Assembly (NCBI RefSeq): GCF_016306625.1
Contig: NZ_JACOII010000044.1
Span: 62,001-126,000 of the forward strand
Direction of reading: 5' to 3'
DNA length: 64,000 nt
Origin: Xenorhabdus lircayensis
Lineage (GTDB): Bacteria > Pseudomonadota > Gammaproteobacteria > Enterobacterales > Enterobacteriaceae
Of the stretch, positions 46,315 to 54,921 are shown in pieces. Position numbers and translations under genes: made by a program. The notes below the pieces were generated by a model, which was not told the origin of the DNA, did not search any database, and saw only the letters and a program-made list of their open reading frames with translations. The first letter of the stretch is position 1. Each line of letters begins with the position of its first letter.

Positions 46315-46740
46315 TTAATTCACGGTGGCAAAATTTTGTTGAGTGATAAAACTGCCTTTGCCGAATGAAGGAGCCGGAACATCCGGTTGTGGCGGGTTCA
46401 CGGTATTATTCATGGCTGGTGATTCAGGCGTAAACATGGCCGTAAACTTCTGCCCCTTGATAATTAAGGCCGCGCCACTGGTACATTGAAAAGCTTGCTG
46501 GCTGGCATCCAACGCACTGATGGTAATGGTGCCGGTTCCCGGTGTTGTATGCGTTGCTGTGATATAGGTTGCAGAAACCCTGACCTGTTTCTCATCCCCC
46601 AGAATGCAGACTTTCTTGCCGTTTACCTGCGCATGTCCTTTACCGCTGATCTTACCCGGGTTGGGAACCGTCACCTGTCGATTTCCAAAGTTGGGATCAA
46701 ACTGGAGCATGTCTCCGTCTGTCACAATAGCCTCACTCAT
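46315..46740 (-). CDS. pvc10: eCIS PAAR-like spike tip (Afp10/Pvc10)
   Basis: The 141-aa protein sits between the gp25-like and wedge genes, where Afp10 lies. It starts VTDGDMLQFDPNFGNRQVTV, continues with KGHAQVNGKKVCILGDEKQV and a thrice-repeated beta-strand pattern, and ends in a Pro-rich tail (MNNTVNPPQPDVPAPSF). PAAR-like proteins cap the spike needle. The start overlaps the preceding stop by four bases. Confidence 0.82.
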   Translation of the reverse strand: MSEAIVTDGDMLQFDPNFGNRQVTVPNPGKISGKGHAQVNGKKVCILGDEKQVRVSATYITATHTTPGTGTITISALDASQQAFQCTSGAALIIKGQKFTAMFTPESPAMNNTVNPPQPDVPAPSFGKGSFITQQNFATVN

Positions 46741-47159
46741 ACCACCTCCATCACCCGACCTTCACTCAGTGCCAATGTTCCCTGAATTTGCTGATTGATA
46801 TCGCTTCCCCGCAGACGATACATCACCTGCACTTGCAAGGTATTCTTGCTATTTGTCGACTGACGAACCTGGATATCCGTAATATCCGCCCGTGATTCAT
46901 AACGCAATACGCTGTCATGGATATGGGATTCAATTTCAGCAAACAGTTCGTTGCGGATATTTTCAAACATAAAATCATTTAATCCGCAGCCATAATTTTC
47001 GCGCATCAGGCGTTCCCCCGGCTCTGTGCTGAACAGAACGTGCAAACTCTGGCGCACATCTTCCGCCCCCTCCGCCATTTCCACCCCCTTTTCAAGGGAA
47101 AAGGCGGGAGGAAAAGCCCAGCCACGACCATAGAGTTGTGTCAGTATTTGGTTTTCCAT
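46737..47159 (-). CDS. pvc9: eCIS gp25-like baseplate protein (Afp9/Pvc9)
   Basis: The 140-aa protein has the gp25/GPW lysozyme-like fold signature: GRGWAFPPAFS, EDVRQSLHVLFSTEPGERLMR and YGCGLNDFMFE, the usual stretch just before the EPR-like core (EPGER here). It initiates sheath polymerisation at the baseplate in phage T4 and eCIS. AAAGGTGAACA precedes the ATG. Confidence 0.9.
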   Translation of the reverse strand: MENQILTQLYGRGWAFPPAFSLEKGVEMAEGAEDVRQSLHVLFSTEPGERLMRENYGCGLNDFMFENIRNELFAEIESHIHDSVLRYESRADITDIQVRQSTNSKNTLQVQVMYRLRGSDINQQIQGTLALSEGRVMEVV

Positions 47160-47169
47160 TGTTCACCTT

Positions 47170-48786
47170 TCACTGGGTAAGATTAATTTTCGCACCTTTG
47201 ATTTCAACACTGTTTTTGCCAGACATATTGAGCGATTTATCCATTTGGGCATTCATTGTCTGCGCTTTCAGTGTTAATTCTTTTTTCGTTGACAGAGAAA
47301 TATCTTTATCCTGCTGGAGCGTGATTTGATTTTCTCCCGCATTGATTCGGATTATTTTCTCTTTGCCATTGATGACAATTTGTTGTTGGTTTTCACCTTG
47401 TTTAACCACCAAGACTTTTTCCTGATTATCTTGGGTGGGTTCTAAAGGTGCTTTATTTTTCGGGTTGTGCATTGCACCCAGAATCACCGGATAACGTGGA
47501 TCATTTTCAAAAAAGCCGACAATCACTTCGTCACCGGGTTCCGGGTAAAAACAGAAACCGCTTTCGTGGCTGGCGTAAGGTTTCCCTAGTCTTGCCCACA
47601 GAAATTCATTCGGGCGATTCAGCACCGGCAGAATAATCGGAATGCGGTTCAAGGCTGCTTTGTCCTGCTGATACTTCGCGACCGTCGCAATATGCAGTTC
47701 GGGGGCATCGGGTAACACTGGCAGATATTCCTGTTGTAAGCCCATGCTTAAGGTGGTTTCCCAATCAATTTGCCGGTTAAAACGATGGCGCACCGCAGTA
47801 ATGCTGGCTGTACCATCCAGTTGTGAACCAAATCCCGTCAATTGAATGTTGTCTCCTAACTGATAACGTCCATCGCCTTTAAGCAGGAATTCGCCTGTGA
47901 CACCAGAAATGCGTTGATTCAGCAATAGTCCCTGTGCCAGATAGCCACTTTCTTGAGTGGTTAACGGGCTGCTGTAGCGAATGTCCCAACTTTCTTTATT
48001 CAAAGATGCCAGCCTGTCAGGGGAGAGTGCGGCTTTCCCCACGGCAACACTGCCGTAGCGGCCGCCTGACAATTCCTGTTGTTTACTGATATCCCAGCCA
48101 CTGACTTCCAGCGAAGCGGGGTTAAGATGATTGTCAAACTGCCAGCTTGCATCTTTGACGACGATATCTTTTTTCTCATCCCCCCGGCTTTTCAGGGTAT
48201 AGGTTGCATTGGATTTCAGAGATTCAGGGTGGACAAGCCGAACGCCTTCTATCGTAGGTAGCAACCACACGCCGGTTGCCGATAGCCGACACAGCAGAAA
48301 ACGCCAATCTGAACAGCGAAATTGCACCATCTGCTCATGTTTTTGATCTAACGCGGCTATCCGTTCAACGTGAGCCTTGATGTCAGCCTGACTCAATAGG
48401 GTGTTTAAGATCGATTTTTCGTTGCTGTCCTTAAACAGTTGTGAATGTTGGGTATCCACCATCAGTTGCAAGCGATGCTTGACGAGCAACGTGAGCAATA
48501 ATTGCTTATTTTTGATCTTCAACGTGTTACGGGTAATCAGGCCGTTAAACAGCACCGATTTTCTGCCGCCATCAGTCACTTCCAGACGCAGGGTTTTTCC
48601 TACCTGACAATGGGCCAGTTCAGCCTGTACATCTGTCTGGCTGAAAGAGGAAAGTGGCCTGTCCGGCAGGCTGATTTTCAGCGTTGCCGAAGGGATGCTG
48701 TTAACGCGGTAATAGGTATCCACATCGACGACAGCCAAAAGGGACAGTACCTTGCCATCTGCAATAATTTTCAGTTGATGGCTCAT
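47170..48786 (-). CDS. pvc8: eCIS central spike (Afp8/Pvc8, VgrG-like)
   Basis: This 538-aa spike protein combines gp27-like hub domains (FRCSDWRFLLCRLSATGVW, a VgrG hallmark) with an OB-fold (WARLGKPYASHESGFCFYPEPGDEVIVGFFENDP) and a C-terminal beta-helix needle rich in short V/I-K repeats ending MSGKNSVEIKGAKINLTQ. It punctures the target membrane with the PAAR-like tip. AAGGAG is upstream, and the start overlaps the Afp7 stop by four bases. Confidence 0.92.
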   Translation of the reverse strand: MSHQLKIIADGKVLSLLAVVDVDTYYRVNSIPSATLKISLPDRPLSSFSQTDVQAELAHCQVGKTLRLEVTDGGRKSVLFNGLITRNTLKIKNKQLLLTLLVKHRLQLMVDTQHSQLFKDSNEKSILNTLLSQADIKAHVERIAALDQKHEQMVQFRCSDWRFLLCRLSATGVWLLPTIEGVRLVHPESLKSNATYTLKSRGDEKKDIVVKDASWQFDNHLNPASLEVSGWDISKQQELSGGRYGSVAVGKAALSPDRLASLNKESWDIRYSSPLTTQESGYLAQGLLLNQRISGVTGEFLLKGDGRYQLGDNIQLTGFGSQLDGTASITAVRHRFNRQIDWETTLSMGLQQEYLPVLPDAPELHIATVAKYQQDKAALNRIPIILPVLNRPNEFLWARLGKPYASHESGFCFYPEPGDEVIVGFFENDPRYPVILGAMHNPKNKAPLEPTQDNQEKVLVVKQGENQQQIVINGKEKIIRINAGENQITLQQDKDISLSTKKELTLKAQTMNAQMDKSLNMSGKNSVEIKGAKINLTQ

Positions 48787-49472
48787 GGTGCGTCTCCTTT
48801 GGTGGCCTGTAATATTTCACCCGGTACGAACCCATTGAGGTTATCCAGACCGTTTTGCCAGGCCAGTGTCAAATAATCGACGCCGCCGGATAGCGTTGAT
48901 GCCGTACCGGCTGCCATCAGCGCCAGCGATACGCCATCTTGTACCCGTAAGGCGATTTTCGCCGGCGATTTCAGGTTTTGTTCTGTCTCCTGCAAGACCA
49001 GACTTTCATCCGCCACCAGTGTCAGGATGACCCGCGCCCGTAAGGGAGTGGCATCACGATCAAACAAGGTGTAATTCACAGACAGGCCTTTCGCCCTGCC
49101 AGCAAAATAACCGCGATTTTCCCAACGCATTTTGCCCCATTTAATTTGCAGGAATCGCGTTTCATTACTGGTGGCATCCACGCTGCACAGTTGTTTGAGT
49201 TGCATTAGCTGAACTTCAACGGGGGTTTTGTTACCCGGCATCGTGGCATCAAAAATCAGCTCAAGGGATAATCCTGCGGGCTTGGCCTGTACATAAATAC
49301 TGCTTTGTTTCTCGCTATTAATGGCTTGGGATTGTTGATAATCCGTTTGATAATCCAGTTGCAGGGAATCGGGGTTATACATGGCTTGCACGGTGCCTGC
49401 CCGTATTTTTCCTTCCCTGTCTTTATAAGCATTAATGGTCAGCTTCGCTAAACCACGTTCAATCAGACTCAT
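48783..49472 (-). CDS. pvc7: eCIS hub protein with degenerate LysM end (Afp7/Pvc7)
   Basis: This roughly 229-aa protein has the eCIS-tube-protein N-terminal block ([21 protein letters not shown]) and a C-terminal [13 protein letters not shown]-like segment ending [10 protein letters not shown] that resembles a worn LysM motif ([20 protein letters not shown] here). Afp7 joins spike and tube/baseplate. I start at ATG 49472, because AGGAAGG lies at suitable distance, rather than GTG 49481, which would leave no spacing. It overlaps the preceding stop by ATGA. Confidence 0.85.
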   Translation of the reverse strand: MSLIERGLAKLTINAYKDREGKIRAGTVQAMYNPDSLQLDYQTDYQQSQAINSEKQSSIYVQAKPAGLSLELIFDATMPGNKTPVEVQLMQLKQLCSVDATSNETRFLQIKWGKMRWENRGYFAGRAKGLSVNYTLFDRDATPLRARVILTLVADESLVLQETEQNLKSPAKIALRVQDGVSLALMAAGTASTLSGGVDYLTLAWQNGLDNLNGFVPGEILQATKGDAP

Positions 49473-49666
49473 GGACGCCACCCTTCCTCATCGCGTAATG
49501 CGGCCAGCACTTCGCGTTTAATTTTTTCGATCAAGGTTGCTTCATCCAGACTTTCCTGAATCAACGAATGGCCTTGCCGATCTGATTCAGTCGCTTGTGT
49601 TGGTAGTATTGGTGCTGATGACACCACTTTTGCCTGAATGATTAATTCTCTGATTTCTACTGTCAT
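49469..49666 (-). CDS. pvc6: Small eCIS protein (Afp6/Pvc6)
   Basis: A 65-aa protein starts [15 protein letters not shown] and ends [15 protein letters not shown], which matches the small Afp6/Pvc6 proteins (DUF5908-like) found between the tube initiator and Afp7. Its exact role is uncertain. I use ATG 49666 with GGGAGT upstream rather than the longer frame from 49687 that overlaps the previous gene. Confidence 0.8.
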   Translation of the reverse strand: MTVEIRELIIQAKVVSSAPILPTQATESDRQGHSLIQESLDEATLIEKIKREVLAALRDEEGWRP

Positions 49667-50121
49667 ACTTTGACTCCCAGCCAGCACATATCCTGATAGC
49701 GCAGCTCAAGGGTATTTACCAAGATGGCGTTGCTGTTCGCGTCAAAGTCACCGGTTTGCCAGCGTACCGGTAAGGCATTGCTCAGTGTCCAACTGGATAC
49801 GGGCAGTGAATTTTCGTTTAACAGCATAATCACCACATCTGCATAGGCGATTTTTTCTCCGCGCAATACGCGGTCAAACATCCAGGTCAAAGGGGAAACC
49901 GTCATCACGCCGCGTTCCAGCGTTAATGTGCCGTGTTGGATCTTCTCGGCCAGATAGTTATTGCGGGCGTTTTCGCCGCCCTGACTGTGCTGGGTCACCT
50001 GAAGCTCCCGACTCAGGCCGGAAATGCGCTGAAAGCGGATATCCAGCGGATCGGGAATGCCATTAAAAATAAAACTCGCCATAAAACGGTGGGATACCAC
50101 GGGGGTGTAATAATCGTTCAT
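49663..50121 (-). CDS. pvc5: eCIS tube initiator (Afp5/Pvc5)
   Basis: The 152-aa protein has the tube-fold signature ([38 protein letters not shown]-type N-terminus and [20 protein letters not shown]). It is the first ring between spike and tube in Afp/PVC. AAGGAAAG precedes the ATG. It shares the fold with the major tube protein at 54022-54471. Confidence 0.87.
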   Translation of the reverse strand: MNDYYTPVVSHRFMASFIFNGIPDPLDIRFQRISGLSRELQVTQHSQGGENARNNYLAEKIQHGTLTLERGVMTVSPLTWMFDRVLRGEKIAYADVVIMLLNENSLPVSSWTLSNALPVRWQTGDFDANSNAILVNTLELRYQDMCWLGVKV

Positions 50122-50136
50122 TGTGCTCTTTCCTTC

Positions 50137-51390
50137 TTAAGACAAAAGCGCTCCCGTTTGGGTATCAAAGACCAAACTGATCTCGATAAATTCAGCGGGA
50201 GACAATACGGCCAGGGCGACTTTCATGATCATTTTCCCGTCCCGGATATCCTCTTCGGTCATCGTCTCATTGACCCCTAACAGCACGGTAAATGCCTCAT
50301 CTTCCCGTGAGCCGTACAAGCCACCCTGTAACCACAATTGCCGTAACCAGTTGTAACTTTGTCCCTTGCATTTCATCCATGTCAGTTCGTTATTGGGTTC
50401 AAAGATGTACATACGGGCCAATTGCGCCAGATGTACGGTGACATAAGAAACCAGACGACGGGTTTGCAGGTAACGCCACGGTGTGTTGTTTGTGTTTTCC
50501 AGCGTGCGGCATCCCCATACGCGTATGCCTTTGCCGGGGAAACTGCGGATCACATTGAGAGAAGTACCATTGGTGTTAAACAGTACACTCCCCTGAAAAT
50601 AGGATCTAACCGGCCGGATAACCTGAGACAGGGCAATATTGGCCGGCGCTTTCCACACGCCGGTTTCGCTATCTGTGCGCTGGATAATTGCTGCGATAGC
50701 GGCGGTGGGGGAGAGCACGATACCTTTCTTGCCGGATATGTTTTTACTGGATATATCTTGGTTGGATACGTCCTGATAAGTGGTTTCCAGACGAGGCCAA
50801 TAGGCGGCTCCCCATTGGCGATATTCTGATGATAAATCCCTCAGACATTGGTGAGCCTGTTCAACCTCATCCGCTGCGTCCAGCAGTGCAAAAAGATTGG
50901 CGCGGATCTGGCTCAGTTGCAGCAGAGTCTTCCAACCTTCAGACCACAAATTGACTAAAGTGTATTGATCATCAATCACACTGTCATTCAGTCGGGCGAT
51001 ATCCGGTGCCAAAATCAGGGTAATTTGTGTTTCCCCACCAATGGCTTCTTTCACCGCGTCAGAGCTTAATGCGGCTATCAGGTTGTTGGCTTCCGCTTGG
51101 GTCATGTTTGCTGAGGGCATATTGCCTTGCAGCGGTAACACAAAAGCCCGTTGCCCGCCATTATCGAAATAGTGCCTGACGGCCAACGCCATCAGATGAT
51201 CGTCACCAAATAGCTGGTTATATTCCGCCAGATTGTCGATACGAACCGCGGTTTCTGCTTGCTGTCGTTTTAGTCGCTGTGGATTATGGGCGGTATAGCC
51301 AATAAATACGGGCACTGCGCTGGGTATCTCTTGCTGACCCGTGGTGATGATACTTTCTGTTAAGGTCACGCCCGGTTGAATTCTTTCCAT
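50137..51390 (-). CDS. pvc4: eCIS sheath protein, baseplate-proximal (Afp4/Pvc4)
   Basis: This 417-aa sheath protein has the usual start ERIQPGVTLTESI and the conserved C-terminal GIRVWGCRTLENTNNTPWRYL, ELTWMKCKGQSYNWL and LSPAEFIEISLVFDTQ blocks. The start is the third of three in-frame ATGs after GGAGGAG; a longer frame to 51450 lacks a site. It carries a DVSNQ-DISSK-NISGK pentapeptide repeat (50728-50772). In Afp this paralogue forms the first ring on the baseplate. Confidence 0.88.
   Translation of the reverse strand: MERIQPGVTLTESIITTGQQEIPSAVPVFIGYTAHNPQRLKRQQAETAVRIDNLAEYNQLFGDDHLMALAVRHYFDNGGQRAFVLPLQGNMPSANMTQAEANNLIAALSSDAVKEAIGGETQITLILAPDIARLNDSVIDDQYTLVNLWSEGWKTLLQLSQIRANLFALLDAADEVEQAHQCLRDLSSEYRQWGAAYWPRLETTYQDVSNQDISSKNISGKKGIVLSPTAAIAAIIQRTDSETGVWKAPANIALSQVIRPVRSYFQGSVLFNTNGTSLNVIRSFPGKGIRVWGCRTLENTNNTPWRYLQTRRLVSYVTVHLAQLARMYIFEPNNELTWMKCKGQSYNWLRQLWLQGGLYGSREDEAFTVLLGVNETMTEEDIRDGKMIMKVALAVLSPAEFIEISLVFDTQTGALLS
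50728..50772 (-). repeat. 15-bp tandem repeat (DVSNQ/DISSK/NISGK) in the Afp4 sheath gene
   Basis: Three consecutive 15-bp units on the minus strand (GACGTATCCAACCAA, GATATATCCAGTAAA, AACATATCCGGCAAG) encode D/N-I/V-S-x-x. The period is the same as in the siderophore genes 37 kb away. Confidence 0.75.
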
Positions 51391-51455
51391 CATCATCTCC
51401 TCCAAAGTGGTTAGATAGGCACTGTTAATACAGCGCCTGTGTTTAATCATGGAGA

Positions 51456-52889
51456 TTACTGAGCGACATCCTGCGTAAATTGCAGAACGATAAATTCAGC
51501 CGGTCGTACTGCGGCCAGACCGACTTGCATGATCATTTTGCCTTGTTTGATATCAGCATCAGACATAGTGATATCCTGACCAATATGGACAAAGTAAGCT
51601 TCTTCCGGGCGATCCCCCATCAGGGCATTTTTTTGCCAAAGGGCATAAAGATATTGGTCAACGGCGGCCTTGGCGTGCATCCAGGTAGGTTGATTATTGG
51701 TTTCAAATAACACGGCCCGCAGTGCCTGACGGATATCGCGTTCAACGGAATTGAACAGACGACGGACGGGAATGTAACGCCAGTTGATATCACCGTCCTG
51801 GGCATAAGTACGAGCTCCCCAAACCATCAAGCCACGGCCGGTAAATGAACGGATAACATTGATGCCCTTATCATTCATGGTGCCTTGCCGTTCGTCATCG
51901 ACTTTATCAGTCAGGCCTTTGATTCCGCTGAGTGCAACGTTGGCGGGGGCTTTCCAGACGCCACGCTGGTTATCAGTTTGGCAATAAATTCCTGCAATAG
52001 CAGCACTGGGTGAAAGGGTGAGACTATCTTTTTGTATCTCTTGCAATCTGATATCAATTTCCTGCGCCAGCGCTTGATCTGTTTCCCTAAGTTTATCCAG
52101 AGTCTTCAGCTTGTCCTTACCTGATTCATTCTCATAACCACTGATAACAACGTCCTGATCGTCGGGCAAGGTGGAGAATTTCAGGTTTGTTTCCAACTGA
52201 GGATAATAGGCGGCGATCTTAGTGCTATTTCCCATACCAGACACCGATTCACCATCAAGGCTATCTGCAATCAGGAAATAGCCCACTTTTTTGTTATCAC
52301 TATTCAACAGAGGGCTGACTGCACTGTAGATTTTGTTTTTATAATCCTGCTTTTCTTCTGGGCAAACCAGCAGAGTAATATCCCCTTTTTGTTCAATCAA
52401 TTCGGGAATGGCAGCCAGAGCCAAATCGTCATTAATATCGTTTAATAGGTAGATATAACAAGCCCCGCCGCCATTTTGGAAATAGAGCTTCAAAGCTTCT
52501 ACGGCTGGAGATTGATTGATTCTCTCAATATTGTGGAGCCATTTTTTTGGATCTTCGGTGGCAGAAACAGCTTTGGCTTTGGGCGTTTCTTGGGCTTCCG
52601 TCTCTTTTTTCTCAGTTTTTTCTTTTTCAACTTCTTCTTTTTTTACTTCACCGCTGGAAGCAGGCTCAATATCCGATTTAATGGCAATCTCGGTCATTGG
52701 TGCCAGAGAAAAAGCGGAAGTAAATTCAAGCCAATTGCTGATACGGGTACAGACCTGGGTTGAATCCGCTACTTTCGGGGTAAATTTACCGATAAAAACA
52801 GGTACGGCAGTTGCGCTGTTGCTGACAGACAACGCAAGGGAAGCCTCTTCTTCAATATAAACGCCGGGCGCTTTTAGATTAGCTGGCAT
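51456..52889 (-). CDS. pvc3: eCIS sheath protein with charged insert (Afp3/Pvc3)
   Basis: This 477-aa contractile sheath paralogue starts LKAPGVYIEEEASLALSVS and has the core GVWKAPANVALSGI, GRGLMVWGARTYAQDG and PAEFIVLQFTQDVAQ. Residues 79-113 are a Lys/Glu-rich stretch (VKKEEVEKEKTEKKETEAQ and on) with no counterpart in the neighbouring sheath protein, and it probably protrudes as a flexible or helical loop on the particle surface. The gene is AT-rich in that stretch. It is larger than the Afp2 paralogue by about 120 residues, part of which is the extra surface domain normal for Afp3. Confidence 0.88.
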   Translation of the reverse strand: MPANLKAPGVYIEEEASLALSVSNSATAVPVFIGKFTPKVADSTQVCTRISNWLEFTSAFSLAPMTEIAIKSDIEPASSGEVKKEEVEKEKTEKKETEAQETPKAKAVSATEDPKKWLHNIERINQSPAVEALKLYFQNGGGACYIYLLNDINDDLALAAIPELIEQKGDITLLVCPEEKQDYKNKIYSAVSPLLNSDNKKVGYFLIADSLDGESVSGMGNSTKIAAYYPQLETNLKFSTLPDDQDVVISGYENESGKDKLKTLDKLRETDQALAQEIDIRLQEIQKDSLTLSPSAAIAGIYCQTDNQRGVWKAPANVALSGIKGLTDKVDDERQGTMNDKGINVIRSFTGRGLMVWGARTYAQDGDINWRYIPVRRLFNSVERDIRQALRAVLFETNNQPTWMHAKAAVDQYLYALWQKNALMGDRPEEAYFVHIGQDITMSDADIKQGKMIMQVGLAAVRPAEFIVLQFTQDVAQ

Positions 52890-52914
52890 GATAATTCCTC
52901 ATCAATCAATGTGA

Positions 52915-53982
52915 TTAACGCTGTTCTACATCTTGCGTAAACTGGAGAATGATAAATTCCGCAGGTCGAACAGCAGCCAGGCCGACTTTTACAATCATCT
53001 GCCCTTGATTAATCTGTTCTGGCGTCATCGTAACGCCCTTGCCAATCTGCACGAAATAGGCCTCTTCTTCTTTGCTACCTGCCAATCCCCCTTGTTGCCA
53101 CAGGCTATGAAGATAATTGCTGATTGCCGCCCTGACGCGTTCCCAGGTCGGCTGGCTGTTCGGTTCAAACATGGCAAAACTCATGGCGCGCTTAACATCC
53201 CGCTCGACGGTATTAAACAGGCGACGCACAGGGACATAGCGCCAATTGTCACTATCTTCCAGCGTTCTGGCTCCCCAAACGGTGGCACCGGTATTGCTGA
53301 AATTTCGAATCATATTGATGGCACGGCCAGAGTTATATTTGCCCTGTAATTCATCCGTGACCAAGAATGCAGGCTCCAGACCGCCTTTCAAGGCGATATT
53401 GGCGGGTGCTTTCCACACTCCGCGGGATAAATCGACGGATGCGTAAACCCCTGCCATAACGGCACTTGGTGGAATATCGATTTTAGCCCAGTCCGCTTTC
53501 AGCCACGGGTAGTAAACCGCGGCAAATGGTGTGGCGTCATAATCTTTCTTGATCGTTTCCGCTTTCTCGATAGTCAGTGCTTCTTCAGGGCCATCAAATA
53601 TGGCAAATAACCCTTTTCCTGACAGGCATAAAGTTGCTGCGGCTGTTTTAATATTTTCACCCGCAGCAACCAGCAAAGTGACATCATCTAAAGTTGGAAT
53701 TAGTTTTTCTAAATTCTGAGTCTGGATGAGATAGCAGTAGCCTCCGCCATTGGTAAAATAAGCCCGCAGAGAAACTGACAACTTATCTTTGTTGTCAAAG
53801 TCGTCAACCAAATTTAGATAATCCATCCAGGAATTAATTCGGAGTGCAGTATCTCCATTAAAATGTTTGTTTTCTTTATTCACGGCAAAAACAGGAACGG
53901 CTGTGGCACTATTTGATACAGATAAAGCCAGGCTATTTAATTCTTCAATATAAACGCCGGGATAACTGGTAACGGTTGTCAT
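52915..53982 (-). CDS. pvc2: eCIS major sheath protein (Afp2/Pvc2)
   Basis: This 355-aa contractile sheath subunit has VTSYPGVYIEELNSLALSVS at the start, SRGVWKAPANIALKGG, TVWGARTLEDSDNWRYVPVR and RPAEFIILQFTQDVEQR at the end. It is the smallest of the three sheath paralogues, without the large insert, which fits the main sheath protein. AAGGAA lies upstream. It is the second gene of the operon. Confidence 0.92.
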   Translation of the reverse strand: MTTVTSYPGVYIEELNSLALSVSNSATAVPVFAVNKENKHFNGDTALRINSWMDYLNLVDDFDNKDKLSVSLRAYFTNGGGYCYLIQTQNLEKLIPTLDDVTLLVAAGENIKTAAATLCLSGKGLFAIFDGPEEALTIEKAETIKKDYDATPFAAVYYPWLKADWAKIDIPPSAVMAGVYASVDLSRGVWKAPANIALKGGLEPAFLVTDELQGKYNSGRAINMIRNFSNTGATVWGARTLEDSDNWRYVPVRRLFNTVERDVKRAMSFAMFEPNSQPTWERVRAAISNYLHSLWQQGGLAGSKEEEAYFVQIGKGVTMTPEQINQGQMIVKVGLAAVRPAEFIILQFTQDVEQR

Positions 53983-54021
53983 AAAAATTCCTTTATACGA
54001 AATGATTAACTATGTAATGCC

Positions 54022-54471
54022 TTAAACAGCCTGCATGGTTACGCGATCGGCTGTCAGGCTAATTTCCTGAACGGCAATATCATTGCTGGTGGCATCAAAG
54101 GAAGGCGAAGTCAATGAGGTAGGGAAAGCATTAGCCACATTCCAGGTCATCAATAATTCGGTGCCTGCGTCATTAGTTAAGCTAATGGTAATATCTTTTT
54201 TCTCGACTTGATTAAGTTGGATAGAATTAATCCAATCAAACAGTTCAGTTTTGCCGGGGAAAACACCTTTACGCAGGGTAATATTGATTGGTTGACGTTG
54301 GCCGGGCATTTTGAACCAATTACCCACACCATCGCGGTACTCAATGGTGTCATAACTAATATCCAGTCCTGAAACACTGTTAAATGGAATTTGTTCATCC
54401 CCGACAGAAACAAGGAAACGATAAGAGGGAATAGGATATTCAACTGCAATTTGAGATGTACTTGTAGACAT
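54022..54471 (-). CDS. pvc1: eCIS major tube protein (Afp1/Pvc1, Hcp-like)
   Basis: This 149-aa tube protein starts MSTSTSQIAVEYPIPSYRF and has the Hcp/T4-gp19-like fold (EQIPFNSVSGLDISYDTIEY, KRGVFPGKTELFDWI-type KGVFPGKTE). It forms the inner tube that carries payload. ATG 54471 with AAAGAGG upstream is used, which gives the usual length for the family; an upstream in-frame start to 54513 has no ribosome site. It is the first gene of the operon, and its promoter must lie in 54472-54921. Confidence 0.92.
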   Translation of the reverse strand: MSTSTSQIAVEYPIPSYRFLVSVGDEQIPFNSVSGLDISYDTIEYRDGVGNWFKMPGQRQPINITLRKGVFPGKTELFDWINSIQLNQVEKKDITISLTNDAGTELLMTWNVANAFPTSLTSPSFDATSNDIAVQEISLTADRVTMQAV

Positions 54472-54921
54472 AATAGCCTCTTTTAAAATAAAAATGGTTA
54501 TGATTAATTTCAATTAAAATAGGGTGTAAAAATATATTTAGATAAAGCTACCGCCACAAAATGACAGATATATCATTCTGAAAATATTTTTGTGGGGCTA
54601 TATCATGCTTATATCGATAGTCATCGTGCCGAAAAAGTGACAATGAGTACATTGCCAATAATGCAATTTGCTTTTTATGCAACTTTATTTACATGTGAAC
54701 TAAGATAAAGGTATTATTCCTTGCCTGTTAAAGTTTGTTATTTGTTAAACCTGATGTGGTAAATTAAATATGGATACCCTTGAACAAATAGAATTAAAAA
54801 AACTCAAATAAAAAATATGATAAATGTATTTATTTATAAGATGAGCTCTTCTGTATCCTGAAAGATATTCCGTCAACGTTATAAATGTTCATCATAAATG
54901 TTCATCTATTTGGAGAAGAAA
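54472..54921. other. Divergent control region between Afp1 and the second fibre
   Basis: No gene is seen. The region must contain outward promoters for the eCIS operon (minus) and the extra fibre (plus). It contains the inverted repeat CCACAAAA (54554-54561) and TTTTGTGG (54588-54595) about 85-120 bases upstream of the Afp1 start, a candidate operator or hairpin. No sigma-70 boxes stand out clearly in this AT-rich DNA. Confidence 0.5.

Noticed and set aside
50359-50829. 156-codon plus-strand ORF
   Set aside because: It is the complement of the conserved Afp4 sheath gene and has no independent support.
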